DNA from: HGM04593 sp045634085
GTDB lineage: Bacteria > Bacteroidota > Bacteroidia > Bacteroidales > Bacteroidaceae
Reading direction: 5' to 3'
Assembly: GCA_045634085.1 (NCBI GenBank)
Contig: JAZQZM010000035.1
Location: 1 to 27,999 of the forward strand
Length of the DNA: 27,999 bases
Below are positions 9,401 to 15,575 of this stretch, in pieces (position 1 is the first letter of the stretch; each line of letters starts with the position of its first letter). The notes below the pieces were generated by a model, which ran no database searches, had not been told where the DNA came from, and saw nothing but the letters and a program-made list of their open reading frames with translations. Both the position numbers and the translations under genes were made by a program.

Positions 9401-10478
9401 TCTGGTAGCGTGAATTTACAGGTTCAGTCCATGGTGTCGCATAGTATGCGGCATCAGCGAGCATCTCGGCCTCGTTGTTGTATGGCATGTATGTTGCTGT
9501 ACCGTGTTCTTTATTCTCGGCAAATACGGTCTCGTCCTCCCACTTGGGCGATGCAATCTTTGGCTTTTCAACCTGCTCGAATGTGAACCATGCAGCCTGG
9601 TCGGCAATGTTCTTCTCTACACGCATCATGCGGCCCTCTTTAAGTGTGTACATTGTGCCTTCTTTGCCAGCCGATACAATGATGAATGTACCTTTCTGTC
9701 CCTCAACTGGCTCGAAACGGAATTTTGCATTGTTCCATGTGCCTGGCACTGCTGGCCACTGCAACAGGTAATCGATGCTTGCGTTGCCGCCGCCATCGTC
9801 AAAGTGCTGTCCGTAGAAAGCATTCTCAACAGCAAATGTAGTGAGGTCGATGGTCTTGATGCTCCAATACTGTCCGCGGTTCTCCCCGTTAATCTCCTCG
9901 GCTACAATGCGGGCATTGTTCTCGCCAGAGTCGTTGTTGCCCAGTACCTTGCCCGGCTCCCCTACTGACACGATGCGGTATGTAAGGTTGTCATCAAAAC
10001 CGGCATATTTTGAAACTTCGAAACGGAACTGTGCAGCCTTGTGCTTGAGGGCAACCTCTTTCTTTACAACTACAAGTGCTCCGCCCTGGCCTTTTGCCAA
10101 TGCATATTCCGGGTTGTTTGTGGGGATGAGGAGGCCGTTCTCGTACTTCCAGAGCTGGGCCTCGTCGGAACCGTTGTTCTCGCCAACTTCCACTTTGCTG
10201 CCGTTAAGACGCAGTGCATTGCCTGTTACGGGATTAATGATGCGCCAACTGCCTGAAAGTTCTGAAACTTTCCAGAACTGTGACGCGTCGCCATCCTTGA
10301 GGTCTCTTAAACCGACGGCTTTACCGTTCTTCTCTGAAACAACATTGTCCTTGTTGCCTGCAGTGAAGATATTGTACAGCTTGCCTTGCTCAAATATCGC
10401 CTGTGCATTTGCTCCAGCAACACATGCAAGTGCCACGATTACAAACGCCAAGCCTCTTCTCAAATTGTTGATAGACAT
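6447..10478 (-). CDS. Secreted GH2 beta-galactosidase (LacZ-like) with N-terminal trefoil-like modules
   Basis: A 1343-residue exported glycoside hydrolase. A signal peptide covers residues 1-26 (hydrophobic FVIVALACVAG, then ANAQ). Residues about 30-305 hold two ricin-like/beta-trefoil-like repeats (LYNIFTAG, QFWKVSE, LTYRIVS, GQYWSIK), an extension that classic LacZ lacks. From about 355 the LacZ layout follows: sugar-binding domain with VPSNWEMHGYDKPIYNN, a loop SDGSYLECQDMFRMSGIFRD, an immunoglobulin-like domain, and a GH2 barrel with acid/base Glu777 in WSLGNEAGN and nucleophile Glu844 in FICEYAHAMGN. The C-terminal part from about 1090 is the LacZ small-chain domain. It would remove terminal beta-galactose in the periplasm or at the surface; the linkage preferred is unknown. 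It is a separate unit from the GH20/GH33 gene, which lies downstream beyond a strong terminator. Confidence 0.93.
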   Translation of the reverse strand: MSINNLRRGLAFVIVALACVAGANAQAIFEQGKLYNIFTAGNKDNVVSEKNGKAVGLRDLKDGDASQFWKVSELSGSWRIINPVTGNALRLNGSKVEVGENNGSDEAQLWKYENGLLIPTNNPEYALAKGQGGALVVVKKEVALKHKAAQFRFEVSKYAGFDDNLTYRIVSVGEPGKVLGNNDSGENNARIVAEEINGENRGQYWSIKTIDLTTFAVENAFYGQHFDDGGGNASIDYLLQWPAVPGTWNNAKFRFEPVEGQKGTFIIVSAGKEGTMYTLKEGRMMRVEKNIADQAAWFTFEQVEKPKIASPKWEDETVFAENKEHGTATYMPYNNEAEMLADAAYYATPWTEPVNSRYQSLNGNWKFNLVSEPSERPLTFFEEGFDVSGWDEIPVPSNWEMHGYDKPIYNNVEYPHSNTPPFINARPGHNDGGKNYGINPVGSYVHTFKVPADWDGRRTFIHFGGIYSAAFVWLNGEYVGYTQGANNVAEFDITAYLKKGDNRLAVQVFRWSDGSYLECQDMFRMSGIFRDVYLYNVPKTSVRDHYITSKLSTDYFSADVNVNFELDNRDFIPGKKSVKAAIYDPTGKLVACDTVTMNTAAKIASLSGDIKLKVDNVELWSAEKPNLYTVRITQLDENGNEELAFSTKHGFRKIEIKNSLVYINGQRVFFKGVNRHDTDPVRGRAVTTESMLKDVLLMKQNNINTIRTSHYPNAARMYAMFDHYGLYCCDEADLEDHANQTISDRESWIPAFVDRINRMVLRDRNHASVVMWSLGNEAGNGNNFGPCYDEAKRLDSRPVHYEGTRSGGDYGGGRFSDFYSKMYPGQAWMDRNTNDLDKPMFICEYAHAMGNAIGNLKEYWQKIEASNSCIGGCIWDWVDQAIYDPQEMKQGIYNIHTGYDYPGPDQGNFCSNGIVSPEREEGGKLKEVKAAHQFVDITMPEVNTEYGIVTVEIKNKYNFTNLEEFDVVYDFVKNGKVVYTGRTNAPNAESNESGKVWLSVKKANISKAAKNGDELLITVRLVHRNAQLWAPAGHEVALQQFTLVERAPLAAIKSKGAPLVATSSLHETVIGNDKVQLKFDAETAQLTALAFDGKNIITDNQGFIYSNHRWIENDRQGYDYYGPDAGNPQAQTANGLEANGEITVVEEKGNTVVKTVRKGAICDTEINYTIYPQGVVDVEATFVPKNGNLRRAGLVCGLDSTLSNVNYYAMGPWENTVDRKDGVVVGCYKTTVDKMADPYVKPQSSGSREGLREVTFTDNNGNGVKIATEGNVSFSALPYTDEDLMRAGHYWEMTKRPYTVVHFDAWMRGIGNASCGYDVGTMPEYCVPNEKMSYKLRITPVKK

Positions 10479-10573
10479 AGTGTTTTTGTTTTTATGGTTA
10501 TTATGAATATATTGTTTCTTCGTCTGTTAGGAAACGTATCATTGATGCCTTATCTGGCAGATACGAACTTTGA

Positions 10574-10581
10574 CAAAGATA
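10574..10581 (-). promoter_or_regulatory. Candidate -7 box for the GH2 gene
   Basis: On the minus strand this reads TATCTTTG, a full match to the Bacteroidetes TAnnTTTG element, about 95 nt upstream of the GH2 start codon. No good -33 TTG is visible upstream, where the sequence is A/T-rich. Confidence 0.45.
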
Positions 10582-10668
10582 ATGAATGTTTTTGAATATT
10601 TATAATTTAAATGTAAAGAGTGACGGTCTGTAAGGAATGTTTGCCGGTTATTCTTGCGTGATATACGG

Positions 10669-10700
10669 AGGAACCGCAGCGGAATTCTGCTGCGGTTCCT
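10669..10700 (-). terminator. Hairpin downstream of the CD225-like gene
   Basis: A 12-bp perfect stem (AGGAACCGCAGC with GCTGCGGTTCCT) closed by a further GG/CT step (one wobble) and an AATT loop. It lies 21 bp past the stop of the minus-strand CD225-like gene. No U-tract follows, so termination is plausible but not certain. Confidence 0.5.
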
Positions 10701-10721
10701 GTATGTGTCGATGATTGGCCT

Positions 10722-11195
10722 TTAGAATAAAGGCAACAGGATTGCGCTGTTGACTATTGAATCATGGATGCTGAGGGTAATTGCACCAGCTATTATTGGT
10801 AACAGAAATTCTACAATACCCACAAGTACAGTTGCAATGCCTGCTGTCAATGGTGCAAGAATCGGCAAAAGTGAAGACAATGCAGTGAGTAAAGGTATGA
10901 TTACTGATGTAATGAAAACAATTATTCCTGCGATGACGAAACTTGAGAATATAATCATGAGAATACCTGCCACAATGCCTGCTATACCCCAATTCTTTGC
11001 TCTTGTTGAGGCCTTTAATGCCTTTTCTTCTTTTCCTTTCTTCCAACACCTGTTTACTTTAAGTGAGTAGAACAGCGAGATGAGTCCTATTGGGAAAAAT
11101 AGGGTCATAATGGTTGAAATGACTGCCAACCACATATATGTGCTTGGACGCTTTACTGTATTCTGCATCCCTGTTTTTGTGCTCTGTTCTTCCAT
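10722..11195 (-). CDS. CD225/dispanin-family small membrane protein
   Basis: A 157-residue membrane protein. Residues about 17-70 match the CD225/dispanin (IFITM-like) pattern: a membrane segment PSTYMWLAVISTIMTLFFP, then PIGLISLFYSLKVN, a basic loop with CWKKGKEEKALKAS, and TRAKNW before the second membrane segment (about 69-100). Unlike the minimal two-helix family members, this one continues with a third, long hydrophobic stretch (about 103-140) rich in Leu, Ile and Pro. In eukaryotes the family alters membrane fusion; the bacterial role is not known and I assign none. It has a candidate promoter of its own and a downstream hairpin, so it is probably a single-gene unit. Confidence 0.75.
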   Translation of the reverse strand: MEEQSTKTGMQNTVKRPSTYMWLAVISTIMTLFFPIGLISLFYSLKVNRCWKKGKEEKALKASTRAKNWGIAGIVAGILMIIFSSFVIAGIIVFITSVIIPLLTALSSLLPILAPLTAGIATVLVGIVEFLLPIIAGAITLSIHDSIVNSAILLPLF

Positions 11196-11281
11196 AATGT
11201 CGTTTTTTAGATGTTTGTGTCAATTTTTGATATATCACAGCCTTCTTATTGCTTGTGATGTAACCATGTATGAGTGTTCTG

Positions 11282-11289
11282 CAAAGATA
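11282..11289 (-). promoter_or_regulatory. Candidate -7 box for the CD225-like gene
   Basis: TATCTTTG on the minus strand, matching TAnnTTTG, 86 nt upstream of the start codon at 11195. It is identical in sequence to the candidate in front of the GH2 gene. No convincing -33 TTG is present. Confidence 0.4.
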
Positions 11290-11336
11290 ACTTTTTTTAC
11301 AAAGAAAAAACTTCTTTAAATAATTTGTGGCATTTT

Positions 11337-12596
11337 TCATACTTTGACAGTCATGATATCCTCCCAACGGGTTGTGTATTGCGGTGAGAGGTACTCGCGG
11401 TTTGTGTGGTCTGTTACTGTACCCTGTGATACAAGCCTCACACTCTCGCGTCCCTGCTCTGCGTTTATACGGTCAATAGCCTGCATCAGCGCCTTGTGCT
11501 TGGGGCGGTCGACCGTGTCGAAAAGTGAACCTTGCACGGCGGTGGCCGGGGTTATGCGGCTCAGTCGCACACCACTCTTCTTGTAGCCGAATCCATGGCG
11601 GTATATCCGTTTGAGTGCGGCTGTAGCTGCTTTTGCAATCTCGAGTGTGCTGTCGGTAGCGGTGGGGAACAGTATCTGCTCGCACTCATAGTGCTGGGGT
11701 TGGTCTTCGCGGTGGCGGTTCGTGAGTATAAATACCTGCATCTCCTGGGCTACACACTTCTGCTTGCGCAGTTTTTCGGCTGCAATGCCTGCAAATGTAG
11801 TCACGGTCTCGTGAAGCTCATCAATGCTGTACAGCTCTTTTGAAAATGAACGGGATACCATTATGGATTGCCTGTCGGCTGTTTCATGGCTGAACTCAAT
11901 GCATGGCGTCCCTTTCAGTTCCAGCCATGTATGCTTGCCTGTGATGTTGAGTCGGTTGTCTATCCAGGTTTCGGGCAGGTCGCAGAACTGTGCGGCTGTG
12001 GCAACGCGGCAATCGTGGAACATCCTGCTTTGGCGGCGTCCAATGCCCCACACGTCTTCAATGGGGAACTTCTCAAGCACCTTGCGGATATCCTCGGGGC
12101 GGTGCATTAGGCATGCGCTGTTCAGTTTGGGATATCGCTTGCACAATTTGCTGGCAACCTTGGCAAGTGTCTTTGTGTGTGACATACCAATGCTTACGGG
12201 TATACCGGTGTTGCGTCTTACGATGCGCGCGACATCCTCGCCGAACTGTTTCAGCCTGTCGGTGGGGTAGCCGTCGAGCAACAGGAATGCCTCGTCAATG
12301 GAGTATATCTCAACAGCTGGGACATGCTGTCTCAGTGTCGCCATTACGCGCTGGGACATGTCGCCGTACAGGTGGTAGTTGCTTGAACGCACAGCCACAT
12401 CGTTTCTCGTTATAAAGTCGCGTACTTGGTAGAGTGGCTGTCCCATCTTTATGCCCAATGCTTTAGCTTCATTACTGCGCGATACAATACACCCGTCGTT
12501 GTTGCTGAGTACAACGACCGGGCGTCCTTCGAGTGAGGGGTCGAAAACCCTCTCGCACGAAACGAAAAAATTATTGCAGTCGCAGAGGCCAAACAT
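11337..12596 (-). CDS. umuC: Y-family DNA polymerase, UmuC-like catalytic subunit
   Basis: A 419-residue Y-family polymerase, the catalytic subunit of a PolV-type translesion enzyme that copies damaged DNA. Visible signatures are FGLCDCNNFFVSCE at the N-terminus (metal-binding Asp6), the nucleotide-binding stretch PVVVLSNNDGCIVSRSNEAK, YSIDEAF with catalytic Asp101-Glu102, a helix-hairpin-helix region around PIEDVWGIGRR, and a little-finger domain with VSRSFSKEL. The length is the usual one for UmuC (about 420). It lies 75 bp downstream of umuD on the same strand, which supports a co-transcribed pair. The short spacer holds a direct repeat (TGAAAGCGGAAA twice) and a small hairpin at 12644-12661. 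Confidence 0.93.
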   Translation of the reverse strand: MFGLCDCNNFFVSCERVFDPSLEGRPVVVLSNNDGCIVSRSNEAKALGIKMGQPLYQVRDFITRNDVAVRSSNYHLYGDMSQRVMATLRQHVPAVEIYSIDEAFLLLDGYPTDRLKQFGEDVARIVRRNTGIPVSIGMSHTKTLAKVASKLCKRYPKLNSACLMHRPEDIRKVLEKFPIEDVWGIGRRQSRMFHDCRVATAAQFCDLPETWIDNRLNITGKHTWLELKGTPCIEFSHETADRQSIMVSRSFSKELYSIDELHETVTTFAGIAAEKLRKQKCVAQEMQVFILTNRHREDQPQHYECEQILFPTATDSTLEIAKAATAALKRIYRHGFGYKKSGVRLSRITPATAVQGSLFDTVDRPKHKALMQAIDRINAEQGRESVRLVSQGTVTDHTNREYLSPQYTTRWEDIMTVKV

Positions 12597-12602
12597 TGAA
12601 AG

Positions 12603-12661
12603 GTGAAAGCGGAAAGGTTAAAATTGAAAGCGGAAAACATTGGTTGCACTTGCTGGTGCAA
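12603..12661. repeat. Short direct repeats and hairpin in the umuD-umuC spacer
   Basis: TGAAAGCGGAAA occurs twice (from 12604 and 12625), followed by the small inverted repeat TTGCAC-TTGCTG-GTGCAA at 12644-12661. On the coding strand this is a pyrimidine-rich TTTCCGCTTTCAATTTTAACC stretch just before the umuC start. Such TTTCAA-type runs are common Bacteroidetes spacers; a regulatory role is unproven. Confidence 0.4.
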
Positions 12662-12671
12662 GTTCTCACTT

Positions 12672-13136
12672 TTATACTTTCTTTATAAGGTATGTTACCA
12701 CTCCCCAGATGCTGAAGTCGTTCTCGGCTGTTACTTTCAACGGCTGGAACTCCTTGTTGGCAGGTACAAGCAGTGCATAGTCCTTATGCTTCTCGAATCT
12801 CTTGAGTGTGAACTCTCCGTCGACATAGCACACTGCAAGGCAACCGTCATACGGGTCAATGCTCTTGTCAATGACAAGCAGATCTCCGTCGTTGATGCCT
12901 TCGTCAATCATGGAGAGGCCGCTGACACGCGCATAGAATGTGGATGCCGGGTTCTTTATGAGTTCCCTGTTGAGGTCAAGACCAAGTGAAGTATAGTCCT
13001 CGGCCGGCGAGGGGAATCCGGCAGCCACGCGTTCGCCCGAGAGAGGCAACTCAACCTCGCTGTCGGCATTTGGGGTAAAGACGTTTATATCGTTCATGGT
13101 AGTTGACTGTGGTTTGGCAATTATTGAGGCTTTCAT
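12672..13136 (-). CDS. umuD: UmuD-like S24 self-cleaving protein
   Basis: A 154-residue S24-family protein, the accessory subunit of a PolV-type polymerase that becomes active after RecA-stimulated self-cleavage. The cleavage site is Ala39-Gly40 (RVAAGFPSPAEDY), the nucleophile Ser75 (VSGLSMID), and the general base Lys112 (GEFTLKRFEK). All three sit exactly 15 residues later than in E. coli UmuD (24-25, 60, 97), so the core spacing is intact. I chose ATG 13136, 4 bp after the upstream hydrolase stop, which suggests translational coupling. An internal ATG at 13097 (MNDINVF) would give 141 residues, closer to E. coli UmuD (139), and remains possible. It is followed by umuC. Confidence 0.9.
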   Translation of the reverse strand: MKASIIAKPQSTTMNDINVFTPNADSEVELPLSGERVAAGFPSPAEDYTSLGLDLNRELIKNPASTFYARVSGLSMIDEGINDGDLLVIDKSIDPYDGCLAVCYVDGEFTLKRFEKHKDYALLVPANKEFQPLKVTAENDFSIWGVVTYLIKKV

Positions 13137-13140
13137 TATC

Positions 13141-14082
13141 TCATTTCCCAAGAAAACGCACAATGTGCTCTACTAGTTCTTGCTTTATTGGTAGGGTCGG
13201 ATTCTGGTATGCATCGAGCTGTCCAATCATTTCGCTGCTTTCGCAGTGTTTTAGTACGTGGTTCATGTTTTTTATGACACGGTACGAAGAGAACATGCGT
13301 GCGGCCAGTAACCTCTCGGCCTCATCTACACCAACCTGGATATCCTTGTCACCCTGCAGAATGAGTACAGGTATCTTCAGCCTGGCAATCTCCTTGGCCG
13401 GATTGTAGCGGAACCATGATATAAGGTATGGCTGGACACTCTTGCGGTATAGAGATGCAAGGTAGTTCGGGACTTCATCGACAGTGTTGCCTGCGCACAG
13501 TTCTCTGTTTATGGCAGCAGCTTCGCGCTGTATCTGCTCGGGTTGACGCTTCAGTTGCTCTTCTATTATTTCGTGCGCACCCCTTCCGCAACCGGCAATT
13601 GAGATGTATGCCTTTACGGCCATGCTCTTCTGTGCTGCAACCATGCCAATCAGTGAACCCTCGCTGTGTCCTGCTATGGCTATGGTGCCGAAACGCTTGT
13701 CTACTCTGTACATGTCTGCCCATGCCGCAGCGTCATCAATGTAATGCTCAAAGCGCAGTTCATCCTCGCTTGTACCGGCATCCCGGCTCTTGCCGATACC
13801 GCGCTTGTCATACCTCACACTGGCAATACCTTCGGCTGCAAGCCCCTCGGCAAGCATCTTCAGCGAATTGTTCTGGTAGTTGCTTCCCAAGGTGTTGCCG
13901 TTCATGTCTGTGGGGCCGCTGCCTGCAATTATTATCACCAATGGACAGGGACTCTCCGTCTGAGGCATGAGCAGCACTCCGTGGATGTCTCCTGTAGGGG
14001 TGTGGAGTATTGTCTCTTCTTCACCGGCATGGAGTGTTGCTGTGAACAGCAACGCTGTAAAGAGTGTAAATAGACGTTTCAT
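13141..14082 (-). CDS. Secreted alpha/beta hydrolase
   Basis: A 313-residue serine hydrolase with an N-terminal signal peptide (MKRLFTLFTALLFTATLHAG). The alpha/beta-hydrolase core shows an oxyanion region IIIAGSGPTDMNG, SVRYDKRGIGKS, the nucleophile elbow AGHSEGS with Ser140, an acidic residue in LQGDKD (Asp245 or Asp247), and His275 in NMNHVLK. Proteins of this layout are often annotated as acyl-peptide or dienelactone-hydrolase-like esterases; the substrate cannot be told. Its stop lies only 4 bp before the chosen umuD start, so the two genes are probably in one transcript even though their functions look unrelated. The 14083-14271 spacer upstream holds repeat copy 2. Confidence 0.88.
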   Translation of the reverse strand: MKRLFTLFTALLFTATLHAGEEETILHTPTGDIHGVLLMPQTESPCPLVIIIAGSGPTDMNGNTLGSNYQNNSLKMLAEGLAAEGIASVRYDKRGIGKSRDAGTSEDELRFEHYIDDAAAWADMYRVDKRFGTIAIAGHSEGSLIGMVAAQKSMAVKAYISIAGCGRGAHEIIEEQLKRQPEQIQREAAAINRELCAGNTVDEVPNYLASLYRKSVQPYLISWFRYNPAKEIARLKIPVLILQGDKDIQVGVDEAERLLAARMFSSYRVIKNMNHVLKHCESSEMIGQLDAYQNPTLPIKQELVEHIVRFLGK

Positions 14083-14107
14083 GAAAGGTAAAGATCTTAG
14101 ACTGAAA

Positions 14108-14226
14108 GGAAATGACTAAAAAGCAAATTTCTGCGTTACGCTTGTCTTCAAAATCCTCATTTACGCTTAGTAAACTGCGGTTTTGAAGCCTTCGCAAGCC
14201 TTGAACTTTGCTTTTTATTCACTTCC
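14108..14226 (+). repeat. Imperfect palindromic interspersed repeat, copy 2 (complete)
   Basis: About 119 bp. It shares with copy 1 the GACTAAAAAG left end, the CTTTTTATTC right end, and the centre CTCATTTACGCTTAGTAAAC, but the outer arms are different: here GACTAAAAAGCAAA pairs with TTTGCTTTTTATTC, and GGAAATG with CACTTCC. The inner arms CTTCAAAA and TTTTGAAG also pair. It begins 46 bp beyond the stop of the D-Ala-D-Ala ligase gene on the minus strand and ends up just upstream of the secreted hydrolase gene. Confidence 0.75.
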
Positions 14227-14271
14227 AATTGATGAGGGAGACTTTTTGTCACTCTTCAATGTGTGGTGGTA

Positions 14272-15483
14272 TTACATCTTGGCACCGAACTTGCCGCCAC
14301 CCATCTTGCCACCGGTCTTTGCACCGCCGCTGCCTTGTGCTGCGAAGATGTTCTCACCGTAGCTTACGGCCTTGAAGCCTGCATCCTGCTTGCGACGCAA
14401 GGCAATGTCAATGAGCCTATCTACAAGTGCGGTAAAGTTAATGCCGCTGTACTCCCAAAGGTAGAACGAGAGTGAACCGGGAATTGTGTTGATTTCGTTT
14501 ACGAAAATCTCACCTGTAGCCTCGTCAATGATGAAGTCGATACGTGCAACGCCGTCGCATGAAAGTGCACGGAATGTGTCGCATGCCGCTTTCTGTATAA
14601 AATCAGTGCTCTCCTTGGGTAGGTTTGCAGGGATTTCGCGCACTGTTGACTGCATGCCTTGTGACTGCTTGCCGCCACCGTTCATGTACTTGTCCTGGTA
14701 AGATAGAATCTCACCACTACGTACTGGTACCTCGCATACCGATGGCTGGCACTCGTAGTAGTTGCCCAATACGGCGCAGTTCACCTCCTTGAGTTTCTGT
14801 ACATATTTCTCAATTATGACACGGCTAGTGAATGAGATTGCGTACTCAATGGCATCGAGCAGCTCCTCGCGGTTGTGTGCTGCGCGTATACCCACGCTTG
14901 AGCCACTGTTGGCAGGCTTGACGATTACCGGGTAGCCGAGTTTCTTTTCAATCGCAGCAACTGTCTCTTCCTGCTTATCGGCCCACTCCTTGTCGCTGAA
15001 CCAGCAGTAGTCAATTACCGGTATGCCGCACTCCTTGAGAATCATCTTCATGGTAATCTTGTCCATGCCGTTTGCCGATGCCAGAGTGTTGCAGCCAGTG
15101 TATGGTATACCCGAGAACTCCATTACTCCCTGGAATGTACCGTCTTCGCAGTTGGTTCCGTGGAGTGCCGGCATTATTACATCAAGTCTTGTCACGACAT
15201 CCTTCTGGAACAGTCCCTTCTTAGTGCGGTACAGGTTGGTGTCGCCATAAATAGGCTTCATGTATACCTCTTCGCACATGCCGGCAAGCTTTTTCATGTC
15301 ACGGTAGTTCGCAACGTTAAGCAGTGCCTCGCCAGTGTACCACTTGCCCTCTTTTGTAATATATATGGGGGTAATGTCATATTTCTCTCTGTCCATTGCT
15401 GCCATCGCCTGGTTTGCGGTGATGACTGAAATCTCGTTCTCGACGGAACGTCCGCCGAATACAACTCCTACGTTTGTTTTCAT
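14272..15483 (-). CDS. ddl: D-alanine-D-alanine ligase with Gly/Lys-rich C-terminal tail
   Basis: A 403-residue ATP-grasp ligase that joins two D-alanines for peptidoglycan. Signatures: VVFGGRSVENEIS (Glu15), MPALHGTNCEDGTFQG, SGIPYTGC, VIVKPANSGSSVGIR (Ser195-Ser196 at the position of DdlB Ser150-151), SYQDKYM whose Tyr266 matches DdlB Tyr216, ARIDFIID, and the metal site FVNEINTIPGS. The Glu-Ser-Tyr triad suggests D-Ala-D-Ala rather than D-Ala-D-Lac specificity; that is inference. Length exceeds the usual 305-370 residues, partly because of a C-terminal tail after residue 380 that is rich in Gly, Lys and Met (GSGGAKTGGKMGGG). It lies 92 bp downstream of the MurF-like gene, likely in one operon. 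Confidence 0.93.
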   Translation of the reverse strand: MKTNVGVVFGGRSVENEISVITANQAMAAMDREKYDITPIYITKEGKWYTGEALLNVANYRDMKKLAGMCEEVYMKPIYGDTNLYRTKKGLFQKDVVTRLDVIMPALHGTNCEDGTFQGVMEFSGIPYTGCNTLASANGMDKITMKMILKECGIPVIDYCWFSDKEWADKQEETVAAIEKKLGYPVIVKPANSGSSVGIRAAHNREELLDAIEYAISFTSRVIIEKYVQKLKEVNCAVLGNYYECQPSVCEVPVRSGEILSYQDKYMNGGGKQSQGMQSTVREIPANLPKESTDFIQKAACDTFRALSCDGVARIDFIIDEATGEIFVNEINTIPGSLSFYLWEYSGINFTALVDRLIDIALRRKQDAGFKAVSYGENIFAAQGSGGAKTGGKMGGGKFGAKM

Positions 15484-15575
15484 TGTTCTATATTGTTTTT
15501 TTTGTCAGTTCTCATTTATAAGGACTAAAAGGGCATAAAGGGCTAAAAGGCCTGATTAAGGGCTTCGTCTATGAT

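Noticed and set aside
11059..11367. 102-residue minus-strand open frame over the CD225-like gene start and upstream spacer
   Set aside because: Overlaps the CD225-like gene in another frame and the candidate promoter; composition is not protein-like.
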